64,000 bases of DNA from Streptomyces zagrosensis (lineage in GTDB: Bacteria; Actinomycetota; Actinomycetes; Streptomycetales; Streptomycetaceae): positions 471,031 to 535,030 of the forward strand of contig NZ_JACHJL010000003.1 in the NCBI RefSeq assembly GCF_014203645.1, read 5' to 3'. Under the pieces are notes generated by a model, which ran no database searches, had not been told where the DNA came from, and saw only the letters and a list, made by a program, of their open reading frames with translations. Made by a program: the position numbers and the translations under genes. This document shows, in pieces, positions 16,216 through 24,841 of this stretch. Within the stretch, counting starts at the first letter, position 1. Every line of letters starts with the position of its first letter.

Positions 16216-18462
16216 TCACCTGCTCGCGGGTATGCGGGGCCCCGCTCCGGAGAGAGGAGCGGCGTCCGGTCGTCTAACGCGCCAGGTGGTGAAGTAGGCC
16301 GCCACATCCGCAAAGTTGTGGGTGATGAGGCCGACGTAACCGTCGGGCCGGATCAGGAACAAGGCTCTGCCGTACTCCCGTTGGGCACGTGGTGTGGCCT
16401 CTCGTATCCGGACACGGCGCACCATACCCAGACCGTCAACGCTGCCTGGGGCTCCGACGACCGTTGCTATAGCGCCTGGTTGCCCGGCGTCATCGACGGC
16501 CGCAGTCTGGTCCGGAGTCGCCTTCACGGCTTCATCCCCGTTCCCTGGCTCACCACCGGTCTCACTTGCGCCCCTGACCCAGGCACTGGCCCCAGCCCCG
16601 GTCACCGCTGTGGAATCGGCCGTGCCGCCTTGCTCGTCTGTGGGCCTGCCGATGAGGCCCGTTGCCTCGCTGCCCGGGTGCTGGCCGTCTCCGCACTCGG
16701 GGCTTCCCATGCCGCTGAAGTCCAGCAGGGTGAAGTGCGGGCCGCGGAAGGCGTCGAAGAGGGTGAACTCGGCACCGGAAGCGTCCACACAGCGCGCGTT
16801 CGGCGCACGGTCCCCCGCACACAGGGTGCCGCCGGCCCCCGCGCCGCCGGCCCCCGCGCTGTGCACCTCCGTGCCGCTGGGCAGTGCCTCATCGGGCAGC
16901 CCACCGCTGTCCGATATGTCATCGGGCCATGCCCGATCGCGATCGGGCAGTGTGTGATCGGGCAGTGTGTGATCGGGCAGTGTGTGATCGAGATGTGTGT
17001 GATCGAGGTGTGCGCTGTCGGGTCGGTGCTCGGGGCGATGATCCACCGACAGGCGGGATGCGGCATATGACACGGCCAGTTGGTGAGTCTCGGCGCCCTG
17101 TCGCGTGGCACGGGAGATGCGCACGAGGCTGGTGCGGTGCAGCCGGGTGCTGAGGCCGAGCACATTGGCCGCTATCGGTGCCCGCTCTTCCTCGTAGGTG
17201 TCCAGCAAGGTGTCATCGGCGCCGTGCCGCAGCACGTGGCTCAGCTTCCAGCCGAGGTTATAGGCGTCTTGCACGCTGGTGTTGAGGCCCTGGCCACCCG
17301 CCGGGGGATGCACATGGGCGGCATCACCGGCGAGAAAAACCCGGCCGATTCGGAACCGCTCGGCCATCGCCGCGCGCGGCCGGAAGTCGGAGGCCCACAA
17401 CACTTCGCGGACAGCCGATGCGGGCAAGGGGATGCGTTCGGCGAGTAACTGCCGTACCGCCTCCGGCGTGGTGTCGGGCTTGGCGCTCTTGTCCTCGTAC
17501 TGGGCGATGAATTGAAAGGTCTTTGTCCCGGCGAGCGGGAACAGGACTACTCCGCCGCCCTTGGCCTCCGGCCATACGTGACCGTGGTCCCGGTCGATCT
17601 CCACGCCGATCTGGTCCGCGCCCATCTGTTTCGCGTCCATCTGTTCTGCACCTTCGCCAGTTGCTGTCGCCTCACCTGGCGAGAGCTCCAGCCGAACATC
17701 CGCCACCAGCATCGGGGCCGGGTCCACCGCCTGGCCGTTCATCGCGACACCCACCAGCCGGCGCACCGTGCTGCGCCCGCCGTCGGCCGCTACCAGATAT
17801 GCCGCCCGTATGACCTCGGTGTGACCCGCGCTGTGGGTCACCGTCGCCGTCACGCCCTCGGCGTCCTGGGCCAGCTCCGTCAGCGTCGTGCCGAACTCGA
17901 CGGCGCCGCCGAGCTCGCGCAAGCGCTCGTACAACACCTCTTGCGTTCGCCACTGCGGCACCATCCACACCCGCCAGTACGGCGTGCCCTCGTCGGGCTC
18001 GGACTCCTCCACGAGGTCCCACTCACCTCGTCGTTGCCGTCCGCTCCAGGTCAGCATCCGGGGAAAGGGGCCCCCGGCTTGGCCGATGGCCGGGCCGATC
18101 CCCAGATCGTCGAAGACCTCCAAGGTGCGCGGCTGGATGCTCTTGCCCCGCGAGCCGGGGAAGAGCGTCGCCGACCGCTCCACCGTGCGCGCGAGCATCC
18201 CGCGCCGGGCCAGGTCGCAGGCCAGCGTGAGCCCGGCCGGCCCCGCGCCGACGATGAGCACCGCGGCGGTGGTGGCCTCCCGCATATCCCGCATATCCCG
18301 CATATCCCGCATATCCCGCATGCTCCACACATCCCGCGCGGCCTCGCCCGGTGGTGTCGTCGGGATGCTGGGAGGTGCGCTGGATAAGAAGCGGGATGGT
18401 GCGCTAGGTGGGGCGCTTGAGTGCTGCCCCGCCAGTCCGCCGTCCCGTGCTGTGGGTGCCAT
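16216..18462 (-). CDS. FAD-dependent aromatic monooxygenase with repeat insertions
   Basis: 748 residues from ATG 18462, preceded by AAGGAG with 7-nt spacing. An ATG at 18507 is rejected because it lies inside an operator. After a ~60-residue Ser/Pro-rich leader and a 'MRDMRDMRD' repeat comes the FAD dinucleotide fold 'VLIVGAGPAGLTLACDLARRGM', then 'AADGGRST' and the second FAD motif 'FLAGDAAHVHPPAGGQGLN'. The C-terminal thioredoxin-like domain of polyketide-type hydroxylases is present but carries two low-complexity inserts, one with 'DHTLPDHTLPDHTLPD'. Such enzymes hydroxylate aromatic polyketides or inactivate antibiotics. Divergence from a TetR regulator suggests induction by its substrate. 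Confidence 0.88.
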   Translation of the reverse strand: MAPTARDGGLAGQHSSAPPSAPSRFLSSAPPSIPTTPPGEAARDVWSMRDMRDMRDMRDMREATTAAVLIVGAGPAGLTLACDLARRGMLARTVERSATLFPGSRGKSIQPRTLEVFDDLGIGPAIGQAGGPFPRMLTWSGRQRRGEWDLVEESEPDEGTPYWRVWMVPQWRTQEVLYERLRELGGAVEFGTTLTELAQDAEGVTATVTHSAGHTEVIRAAYLVAADGGRSTVRRLVGVAMNGQAVDPAPMLVADVRLELSPGEATATGEGAEQMDAKQMGADQIGVEIDRDHGHVWPEAKGGGVVLFPLAGTKTFQFIAQYEDKSAKPDTTPEAVRQLLAERIPLPASAVREVLWASDFRPRAAMAERFRIGRVFLAGDAAHVHPPAGGQGLNTSVQDAYNLGWKLSHVLRHGADDTLLDTYEEERAPIAANVLGLSTRLHRTSLVRISRATRQGAETHQLAVSYAASRLSVDHRPEHRPDSAHLDHTHLDHTLPDHTLPDHTLPDRDRAWPDDISDSGGLPDEALPSGTEVHSAGAGGAGAGGTLCAGDRAPNARCVDASGAEFTLFDAFRGPHFTLLDFSGMGSPECGDGQHPGSEATGLIGRPTDEQGGTADSTAVTGAGASAWVRGASETGGEPGNGDEAVKATPDQTAAVDDAGQPGAIATVVGAPGSVDGLGMVRRVRIREATPRAQREYGRALFLIRPDGYVGLITHNFADVAAYFTTWRVRRPDAAPLSGAGPRIPASR
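16941..17015. repeat. 15-bp coding minisatellite in the monooxygenase gene
   Basis: Unit GATCGGGCAGTGTGT occurs three times perfectly (16941-16985) and twice degenerately (to about 17015). On the gene strand it encodes the repeated HTLPD insert. Confidence 0.85.
18281..18321. repeat. 9-bp coding minisatellite near the monooxygenase N-terminus
   Basis: CGCATATCC repeats four times perfectly (18281-18316) with a partial fifth copy. It encodes the repeating Met-Arg-Asp triplet just before the FAD-binding fold. Confidence 0.85.
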
Positions 18463-18472
18463 GATCGAGCTC

Positions 18473-18487
18473 CTTAACGTCGTTAAG
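18473..18487. promoter_or_regulatory. TetR operator 1 (CTTAACGTCGTTAAG)
   Basis: A perfect 15-bp palindrome with a central T. It overlaps the ribosome-binding site of the monooxygenase. It shares the core TTAACGnCGTTAA with the second site; their centres are 34 bp apart. Confidence 0.8.
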
Positions 18488-18505
18488 CGCCTGATTCGAG
18501 GATGC

Positions 18506-18522
18506 ATTTAACGGCGTTAAAT
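18506..18522. promoter_or_regulatory. TetR operator 2 (ATTTAACGGCGTTAAAT)
   Basis: A perfect 17-bp palindrome with the same TTAACGnCGTTAA core, placed between the two divergent start codons. Occupancy could block both promoters. Confidence 0.8.
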
Positions 18523-18570
18523 TGTCAAGGGGGTGCGAGGGTGAGAGGTAGCGGAGGGGAGAATGGCCGC

Positions 18571-19266
18571 ATGGCGACGACGCGACTAGACCGGGGCCAG
18601 GTGGTGGATACCGCCCTGCGGCTGTTGAACGAGGTGGGCCTCGAAGGGCTCACGCTGCGCCGGATCGCCAAGGAGCTGAACGTCCAGGCGCCCGCTCTGT
18701 ACTGGCACTTCACGAACAAGCAGGAATTGCTCGACGAGATGGCGACCACCATCTACCGTCGGATGAACGACGGTGAGCAGCGCGTCGCGGACACCTGGCA
18801 GCAGCAACTCACCGACACGTGCCGGCTGTTGAGGCGCACGCTGCTCGGGCTGCGCGATGGCGCGAAGGTCTTCAGCGGCACACACTTCACGGATGCCGGG
18901 CATGCGCAGACGCTGGAGGCGCAACTGCGGGTGTTCGTCGATGCCGGTCATCCGGCTGGCGTGGCCGCCCGCGCCATCTTCATCGCGTTCACCTTCACCC
19001 TCGGCTTCGTGATCGAGGAGCAGACGGTGCAGCCCATGCCGGGGGAGCGGATGCCGGGCTATGACGTGGCGAAGCGGGCCGAGTTCATCGGGTCGGAGTT
19101 TCCGCTGGCGATCGAGGTGGGCCCGGACCTCTTCCATGACTATGGAGACCGGTTCGAAGAGGGGCTGCGGGCGATCGTCGCCGGTGTCGAGGCGACGTTG
19201 CTCGTACGGCCCGAGCACCGCCCGCCCCGGGACGCGACCGAATCACGGCACACGCCGGCCTCGTAG
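18571..19266 (+). CDS. TetR-family repressor with tetracycline-repressor-like C-terminal domain
   Basis: 231 residues from ATG 18571 (GGAGGGG at about 18553-18559). The DNA-binding domain is 'VVDTALRLLNEVGLEGLTLRRIAKELNVQAPALYWHFTNKQELLDEMA'. The C-terminal half ('LLRRTLLGLRDGAKVFSGTHF', 'FTFTLGFVIEEQ') matches the TetR_C drug-binding type, and the last part 'DRFEEGLRAIVAGVEA' is the usual dimer helix. It most likely represses itself and the divergent monooxygenase through the two palindromes. The ligand may be the monooxygenase substrate. Confidence 0.92.
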   Translation: MATTRLDRGQVVDTALRLLNEVGLEGLTLRRIAKELNVQAPALYWHFTNKQELLDEMATTIYRRMNDGEQRVADTWQQQLTDTCRLLRRTLLGLRDGAKVFSGTHFTDAGHAQTLEAQLRVFVDAGHPAGVAARAIFIAFTFTLGFVIEEQTVQPMPGERMPGYDVAKRAEFIGSEFPLAIEVGPDLFHDYGDRFEEGLRAIVAGVEATLLVRPEHRPPRDATESRHTPAS

Positions 19267-19279
19267 CGACGCGTCGCGT

Positions 19280-19455
19280 CCAAGGCGCCCGAGCCACCTA
19301 AGCCGCCCAGGCCGCCCGAGCCACCTAAGCCACCCGAGCCGTCCAAGACCGGCCGCCACCCAAGCCACTCAAGCCACCCAAGCCGCCCGAGACCTCAAGC
19401 CCCCCGAGCCACTTAAGCCGCCCAAGACCTCAAGCCACCCAAGGCCGCCGCAGGC
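19280..19455. repeat. AAGCCACC / CCCGAGCC short tandem repeat block
   Basis: After the TetR stop the sequence is a run of degenerate 9-12 bp units (CCACCTAAGCC, CCGCCCGAGCC). No coding frame is supported. Confidence 0.6.
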
Positions 19456-19492
19456 CCGCAGCTCACCGAAGCCGCCGGCGGTGCACAAACGC

Positions 19493-19536
19493 GGACGGCC
19501 CGGTTCGCGTACGTCCGTACGCCTGCCGGGCCGTCC
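19493..19536. terminator. Nested bidirectional hairpin terminator
   Basis: GGACGGCCCGG (19493-19503) pairs with CCGGGCCGTCC (19526-19536), enclosing a second perfect stem GCGTACG/CGTACGC (19507-19513 / 19516-19522). It sits between the convergent TetR and acyltransferase genes. Confidence 0.75.
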
Positions 19537-19551
19537 CGCTCGGGGGTCTCG

Positions 19552-20736
19552 TTACCGCTTGTGCTGTCCCGTGATCGACCGTTTCATTATCGGTGTCAGG
19601 GGGGTTTCGACCAGCTTGTGCAGCAGCCAGGCGAAGGCCAACATGATCGCGATGGTGAGGGCGAACGTCGCGTGTGAGGGGATGTCGAGTTCCCGGTGGA
19701 GCGCCTGCACGGTGACCCAGCCCAGATGTTCGTGTACCAGGTAAAAGGGGTAGGTCAGGGCGCCGGCGACGGTCAGCCAGCGCCAGTTGGCCCAGTTCAA
19801 CTTGCCGAGGGCGACCAGTGCGACCGCGAGGTAGCCGATGGCCACGATGGCGATGATCACGGAGGTGTGGCGGTACGAGAAGAAGGCCGGGTTCTGCGCG
19901 TGCCAGAGCACGTCTACCGCGTACCGCTGGCCTATCAGGAAGCTGACGCCGACGATGCCCCAGGAGAGCGCGTCACTGCCGAAACGATGCACCAGATAGA
20001 GGCCGATGCCGCCGATGAAGTACGAGGCGTACTCCGGCATCAGCGCGACGTCCAAAAGCGGCTGGTTTGCCGCGTCCGCCATCGCTGCGGCCAGTGTCCA
20101 TACCGCGCAGAACAGCACCACCCGGTGCTTGCTCGCTCCGGGGAGCACCACGAACAGCGCGAACAACGCGTAGAAACGCAGCTCTGCCCAAAGGGTCCAG
20201 CACACGCCCAACACCCGGTCGGCGCCGAGCGGCTGTTGGAGCATGGTGAAGTTGACCAGCGTGTCACTGGGCGAGACGCTCGCGTACGCCACCGCAGGCA
20301 GCGCGAAGATCGCCGTGACCAGGATGATCGCTGCCCAGTAGGCGGGGAAGAGCCGGGAGGCGCGGGAGGCGAAGAACGCCTTGAGCGGGCGCCCCCAGCC
20401 GCTCATGCAGATGACGAAACCGCTGATGATGAAGAAGATCTGCACGCCGAGACAGCCGTAGGCGAACCACTCGGAGGTACTGGGGAACTGGTCGGCGGGG
20501 GAAGATCCCCACGCCTTGGAGATCTCGCCGCCGCGACCGCCGTAGTGGTAGCAGGCGACCATGAGCGCCGCGACCAGCCGCAACCCGTCCAGGGCGCGCA
20601 ACCGCGAAGGCGGGCGTTGGCCCGGCGACTTGCCCTCAAGGCCCGGCGAGGAGTCGGGCTTCCCCGGCGCGTCGGCCAGGGGAATGACGGTCACAGTGTC
20701 GGGGAACGCCCCCCGTGCGGTCCTCGGCGCCGTCAT
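19552..20736 (-). CDS. Membrane acyltransferase (acyltransferase family 3)
   Basis: 394 residues. After a ~45-residue cytoplasmic leader the domain opens with 'RLRALDGLRLVAALMVACYHYGG', the AT3 signature with Arg-Ala-Leu-Asp-Gly and catalytic-type His. 'GVQIFFIISGFVICMS' and 'SRASRLFPAYWAA' are further family blocks, and about ten membrane spans follow. It transfers acyl groups to extracytoplasmic glycans. The start overlaps the preceding polysialyltransferase-like gene by ATGA (20733-20736), so it is the last gene of the GT2/transferase/acyltransferase unit. It probably O-acylates the nonulosonate polymer. Confidence 0.88.
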   Translation of the reverse strand: MTAPRTARGAFPDTVTVIPLADAPGKPDSSPGLEGKSPGQRPPSRLRALDGLRLVAALMVACYHYGGRGGEISKAWGSSPADQFPSTSEWFAYGCLGVQIFFIISGFVICMSGWGRPLKAFFASRASRLFPAYWAAIILVTAIFALPAVAYASVSPSDTLVNFTMLQQPLGADRVLGVCWTLWAELRFYALFALFVVLPGASKHRVVLFCAVWTLAAAMADAANQPLLDVALMPEYASYFIGGIGLYLVHRFGSDALSWGIVGVSFLIGQRYAVDVLWHAQNPAFFSYRHTSVIIAIVAIGYLAVALVALGKLNWANWRWLTVAGALTYPFYLVHEHLGWVTVQALHRELDIPSHATFALTIAIMLAFAWLLHKLVETPLTPIMKRSITGQHKR

Positions 20737-22121
20737 CCGAAGGCTGCCCGCTTTTTGAGCTGTCGCTGGACGGCGCGGGCTCTGCGCGCCACCTTGCGCA
20801 CGGTCGGGTTGCGCGGCAGGAACGAGAGGTGTGAGGGCACAGCGCCGGGCAGCCCCAGCGCGGTGAGCCGGCGCCGCTTGAAGTAGCGCCAGGTGTGGGA
20901 GTTGAGCTTGGTGGAGAGGTAGCGCTCGGCGGCGGGCCGCAGCGACGGGTAGATCTGCGACTGCATCGCGAACCCCACCGCTGTGACCAGGCCCGACAAC
21001 TCCTTGCCCGCACGGTCTCCGGTCGGCGCCGTCCAGTTGCGGACCGCCGTAGGGTCGTTGAGGTTGGGCAACAGCGCGTCCACGATCGTCACTGGCACCC
21101 GGTTGCTGTTCTGGTACGGGGTCAGCCGCTCCAACAGGACATCGGTGCCGGTGCGTGCGACCGGCAGGCCGTACAGCGCGCTCGCGGTGATCAGCGCGGT
21201 GGAGAAGCAGCCGACGACCAGGGCGGGCCGGGTGCGCTGGTACAGCACCTCGGCCAAAACCGGGGAGTCCACCACGGTCAGCTCGGCGCCCAGCACACTC
21301 GCTTCCTTCTCCAGCAGGCGTGACCAGCGGGCTGGGGCCGTGGGGTGGGGCTTGAAGACGACCTCGCGATGGCCGAGTCCGACCACGCCGCGCAGCATCC
21401 GTACGTGCAGTTCCTCTTCCTCTTGCGGGGTGAGGATGTCAAGGGCCGATAGATACTGCCCGAGCAGGAGTGCCGGGCCCTTGGTGCCGGGGGCCGCGTC
21501 CGGGACGGTGACCTCGGGGGAGACCCCGGCGATCTCGGCGAGCACCTTCGTGAAGTGGTCGGTGGGCACGATCTCCGGCTTGACGCCGAACTCGGTGAGC
21601 AGCAGCGGCCGAAGCCCCGGCACCAGGTCCAGGTGGAGCAGCCTGCGCACCCGGGTGCCGACCAGCGGATTGAGCTTGTTGCGAGTCGGCCCGTAGCTCA
21701 TCAGCCCATCGGCGTAGACATCCAGCGGCGCATCGGGGAACAGCCGGGCGAGCGCGAGCGCCGGGTTGACCTGGATGGACTCCAGGGCGATTTCCACGTC
21801 GTCGTCGCCCAGGCCCCACAGCAGTCGCAGGTGTCGCTCCCATAGCGGGGCGTCGTCGCCGCGCGGGGACCAGCCGCCGGGGTGGAACGGGGCGATCGTC
21901 TCGTTCCAGGACAGTACGTCGTCGAATCGGGAGCGCAGCACGGAGAAGCCGGGCATCTCGTCCAGCGCCGGGGTGGTCTCCGGGATGGCCGCGTTATTGC
22001 TCACCAGCAAGATTCTGCGGTCGGCTGCTTCGAAGCAGCCGGCGTCGATGGCGGCGGCCAGCGTCGCGGTGCCGTAGAGCGTGGACGCGAAGAAGATCTG
22101 GGTGCGGTGACGGGCGTTCAT
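20733..22121 (-). CDS. Alpha-2,8-polysialyltransferase-like protein (polymer transferase)
   Basis: 462 residues, no signal or membrane span. 'TQIFFASTLYGTATLAAAID' and 'RRILLVSNNAAIPETTP' at the N-terminus, 'VVFKPHPTAPARWSRLLEKE' in the middle and 'VVGCFSTALITASALYGLP' late are features of the polysialyltransferase family. The HP motif (KPHP) binds the CMP donor and the S/T-rich block follows it. It is expected to polymerise CMP-activated nonulosonic acid at the membrane face. It overlaps the GT2 gene upstream (TGATG) and the acyltransferase downstream (ATGA). Confidence 0.82.
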   Translation of the reverse strand: MNARHRTQIFFASTLYGTATLAAAIDAGCFEAADRRILLVSNNAAIPETTPALDEMPGFSVLRSRFDDVLSWNETIAPFHPGGWSPRGDDAPLWERHLRLLWGLGDDDVEIALESIQVNPALALARLFPDAPLDVYADGLMSYGPTRNKLNPLVGTRVRRLLHLDLVPGLRPLLLTEFGVKPEIVPTDHFTKVLAEIAGVSPEVTVPDAAPGTKGPALLLGQYLSALDILTPQEEEELHVRMLRGVVGLGHREVVFKPHPTAPARWSRLLEKEASVLGAELTVVDSPVLAEVLYQRTRPALVVGCFSTALITASALYGLPVARTGTDVLLERLTPYQNSNRVPVTIVDALLPNLNDPTAVRNWTAPTGDRAGKELSGLVTAVGFAMQSQIYPSLRPAAERYLSTKLNSHTWRYFKRRRLTALGLPGAVPSHLSFLPRNPTVRKVARRARAVQRQLKKRAAFG

Positions 22122-23098
22122 CAGGCCGCGACCTCCGGGCCGACGGGGCGGCGGCGTAGTTTGCGTAGCCGCGCGGCGCGGTCGTAGTCCATGGCGTCCA
22201 GCGCCTCGTTCAGCACCTGCTGCGGCATTCGCTTCATCGCCGCCGCGCTCATGGTGCGCAACTTACGTGCCACAGCCGGTTCGAACCTTTCAATGCCACC
22301 AAGGTGATGGGAAATAATCGCACAATATGTGCGCACGGCCTTTGGGAGGAGGCGCGCGGCGTCTTTGTCTCGTGCTGTTTCCTCGATGACTTGGTCGAAT
22401 GCGCGAATGAAATCGAGCTGCCGTACGTCCCCGATTTGGGTGAGTGACGAGGCGACCCCTCGCCGATAGAAGACGCCGAGCATGCCGAGCACCGCGAACG
22501 ACGAGGCTTCGCGGTGCAGCTTCCAGATCCACGGCCGGTCCTCGGCGGTCCGCAACCCGTGCCGGAAGTGCAGCAGCCCGTCATCGAGGAGCCGCCGGTG
22601 GTACATGCCGGCCCAAGCGAAGGCGTAGTCAACGGAGGTGGACCGGTCGGACGGCAGGATGGCGTCCCGCGGGTTGAGCACGACGTTGCGGCGGCCGACC
22701 GGCACCCGGTGAATGGAGCGCGCCCGGTTGGTGCACTGCACATGGTCGGTGCGTACGAAGTCGCAGCCCAGCCCCTCGATGGCGGCCAAGACTTGTTCGT
22801 AGTAGCCGGGGGCGAGCCAGTCGTCGCCGTCGAGGAAGGTCAGGTACTCGCCGCGCGCCGCGTCCAGACCTGTGTTGCGCGCGGTGGCGAGCCCGCCGTT
22901 CTGCTCGTGCCGTACGAGGACCGCTCCGGGCAGATCGCGCTCGGCGCGCTCCAGGAGTTCTGGGGTCCCGTCTTTGGAACAGTCGTCGACGAGGATGAAT
23001 TCGAAGTCCTCTCGCGCGTTGGCGCGCAGACTTCTCAGTGTGTCTGGTGCGTAGGTCTGCACGTTATAGAACGGCACGATGACGGAGAGCTTAACCAC
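22121..23098 (-). CDS. Glycosyltransferase family 2
   Basis: 325 residues from GTG 23098. GT-A motifs: 'LSVIVPFYNVQTYAPDTLRSL', 'FEFILVDDCSKDGTPELL', 'RNTGLDAARGEYLTFLDGDDW' with the metal-binding DxD-type 'DGDD', and a later 'AEDRPWIWKL' acceptor region. It is the first gene of the leftward glycopolymer unit and is translationally overlapped with the polysialyltransferase-like gene. It may build the linkage unit or a side residue of the polymer. Confidence 0.9.
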   Translation of the reverse strand: MVKLSVIVPFYNVQTYAPDTLRSLRANAREDFEFILVDDCSKDGTPELLERAERDLPGAVLVRHEQNGGLATARNTGLDAARGEYLTFLDGDDWLAPGYYEQVLAAIEGLGCDFVRTDHVQCTNRARSIHRVPVGRRNVVLNPRDAILPSDRSTSVDYAFAWAGMYHRRLLDDGLLHFRHGLRTAEDRPWIWKLHREASSFAVLGMLGVFYRRGVASSLTQIGDVRQLDFIRAFDQVIEETARDKDAARLLPKAVRTYCAIISHHLGGIERFEPAVARKLRTMSAAAMKRMPQQVLNEALDAMDYDRAARLRKLRRRPVGPEVAA

Positions 23099-23285
23099 CC
23101 GGGTGACGGTAGGTGTCTGCCCGGCATTCGTCTTGACCTGTAGCCTACGGGAAGGTGAACGAAGGAAGGCGGAATGGTTAACCCGCTGCTCTAACGGCCG
23201 GGTTCGCCAACAGTCGATGTGCTGTTAACCGTTTGTTGAGCCTGTGTTGGGCCGTGACTCGCAAACCCTTCCTAGCGTCAGCGTC
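23099..23285. promoter_or_regulatory. Divergent promoter region of the glycopolymer cluster
   Basis: 187 bp between two head-to-head units. GGTTAAC (23176-23182) and GTTAACC (23223-23229) are inverted copies 47 bp apart. TAGCGT at 23272-23277 is a fair -10 element lying only 9 bp before GTG 23286, which would give a nearly leaderless transcript. Confidence 0.45.
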
Positions 23286-24632
23286 GTGCCCACCCGTACC
23301 AATTCCCAGCCGCGAGTGGCCGTGCTCGCAGATTCCGATACTCGGTGGAAGTGGGGCGCGCTCACCGCACACCGCGTCGCACCGGATCACCGTCTTGACG
23401 GATATCTGCTGCGTGGACGCGCGACCCCCACTGCTCGCCAACTCTCCGAGGTCGGAGTGCGTGCGGACGCGATGCGCGAGGTCACGGGCATCGAATTCCT
23501 CCACGCCATCGAGCGTGAGCACCACGACCCCTACGACGCCGTGATCCTGTCCTGTGTCGGCGGTGGCGTCCAGGCCATGCTGCACGGACTCGGCCACGCG
23601 CTGCGCGACGCCGCTCACCGTCCGGTCCTGATCACCGGCTATGTAGGTGTCGTCTACGAGAAGCTCGCCGATGGCCTGCTGCTGCGCAACGGCGCCGACA
23701 TAGTCCTGGCCAACAGCCGTTACGACGCCGAACGGTTCCGCGAGGTTTACCAGGGCGTCGGCGCCGACCCCGATGTGGTCGTCGAATGCGCGCTGCCCTT
23801 CCTCGGCGGCGACGCGTACGACGAAACCGCGCGCACCAGGCGCCCCTACCCCGGCGGAACCGTCGTCTTCGCCGTCCAGCCCTCTGTCCCCGACAACCGC
23901 GCCGACCGCTCCTACCTGCTACGCCGCGCCATCGAACACGCCCGCAAGCACCCCGACCGCGAGGTGCTGATCAAGCTGCGCAGCAAGCCGGGCGAGCACA
24001 CCACGCACATCGAAGAGTTGCCGTACCAAAAGCTGGCCGACAAGTACGCCGGCACGCTGCCTTCGAACTGCCGCCTCGTGTACGGGCACATGGGCGAGGT
24101 TTTGGACAGCGCCGATCTGTTGGTGACCGTCAGCTCCACGGCGGCCCTCGAATCGCTGCACCGGGGCATTCCCACCGCCATCCTCACCGACCTCGGGGTG
24201 CGCGAGGGACTCGGAAACCACCACTTCCTCGGCTCGGGCTGCCTCGCCTCCTGGGACCAGCTCGACACGGGCTATCGGCCCACGGCCGACCCACAGTGGG
24301 TCGCCCGCCAGGGGGTGGCTGCCGACGGTGCGTACGAGCGCGCCTTCGACGCCGTACGCGAGCGGCTCGAAGACCTGCTCACCGGGGCGCCGCTGCCGCC
24401 GGTCACCCCCTACTACACGGCGGTCACCGCGCCCGGCTACCTGCCGCGCATCTTGGCCCGCTACGGCTTCCAGACCGATGGCAGCCCCCGCCCCGGCGTC
24501 ACGGTCGAGCCCGAGGACACCTCGGGGCTGCGGCGGGCGATGCGCAACACGATGCGGGACGCGGCGCGCGGCGCGTACCGGCACGGCGTGCAGCGAGTGG
24601 CACCCGTCATCCGCCGAATGGGGGACCTGTGA
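23286..24632 (+). CDS. DUF6716-type putative glycosyltransferase of the nonulosonate cluster
   Basis: 448 residues from GTG 23286. The N-terminus 'PRVAVLADSDTRWKWGALTA' and blocks 'VILSCVGGGVQAMLHGLG', 'ADIVLANSRYDAERFREVYQG', 'HARKHPDREVLIKLRSKPGEHTTH' and 'DLLVTVSSTAALESLHRGIP' describe a two-domain GT-B-like fold. The 'KLRSKPGEHTTH' and 'SSTAALES' blocks resemble the donor site of sialyltransferase-like enzymes. The family has no assigned reaction that I know of. It is the first gene of the rightward unit that also carries the CMP-sugar synthetase and synthase, so a transferase using CMP-nonulosonate is likely. Confidence 0.72.
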   Translation: MPTRTNSQPRVAVLADSDTRWKWGALTAHRVAPDHRLDGYLLRGRATPTARQLSEVGVRADAMREVTGIEFLHAIEREHHDPYDAVILSCVGGGVQAMLHGLGHALRDAAHRPVLITGYVGVVYEKLADGLLLRNGADIVLANSRYDAERFREVYQGVGADPDVVVECALPFLGGDAYDETARTRRPYPGGTVVFAVQPSVPDNRADRSYLLRRAIEHARKHPDREVLIKLRSKPGEHTTHIEELPYQKLADKYAGTLPSNCRLVYGHMGEVLDSADLLVTVSSTAALESLHRGIPTAILTDLGVREGLGNHHFLGSGCLASWDQLDTGYRPTADPQWVARQGVAADGAYERAFDAVRERLEDLLTGAPLPPVTPYYTAVTAPGYLPRILARYGFQTDGSPRPGVTVEPEDTSGLRRAMRNTMRDAARGAYRHGVQRVAPVIRRMGDL

Positions 24633-24841
24633 CCCCCGCGGGGGGCCAACACGCCTCCGCGGGACGCGAGAACCCCCCCACCGGGCCCACGTCCCCCACC
24701 GGGCGCGCCCACCCCACCACCGACGCCGTCTCGACTCGGCCGCCGCGGGACCGGCAGGCCGCGCCCGAGACGCCCGCCACCCACTCAGGCGCCCAGCGCC
24801 ACGGATCACCAGGCGCCCAGCGCCACGAGTCAGGAGCCGCC

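Noticed and set aside
16941..17015. Regular repeats considered as a CRISPR array
   Set aside because: Units are directly adjacent with no spacers, and are in frame within the monooxygenase gene.
18505..18507. ATG 18507 as start of the monooxygenase
   Set aside because: It lies inside the second TetR operator and lacks a ribosome site; ATG 18462 has AAGGAG at good spacing.
7777..19266. Region considered as a secondary-metabolite cluster because of acetyltransferase, esterase, methyltransferase and monooxygenase genes
   Set aside because: No scaffold-forming synthase is present and the genes are in separate units interrupted by gluconate and regulatory genes.
24629..24841. GTG 24629 as start of the CMP-sugar synthetase
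   Set aside because: It adds 71 Pro/Thr/Ala residues of low complexity, while ATG 24842 has AGGAG 6 bp upstream next to the conserved domain.
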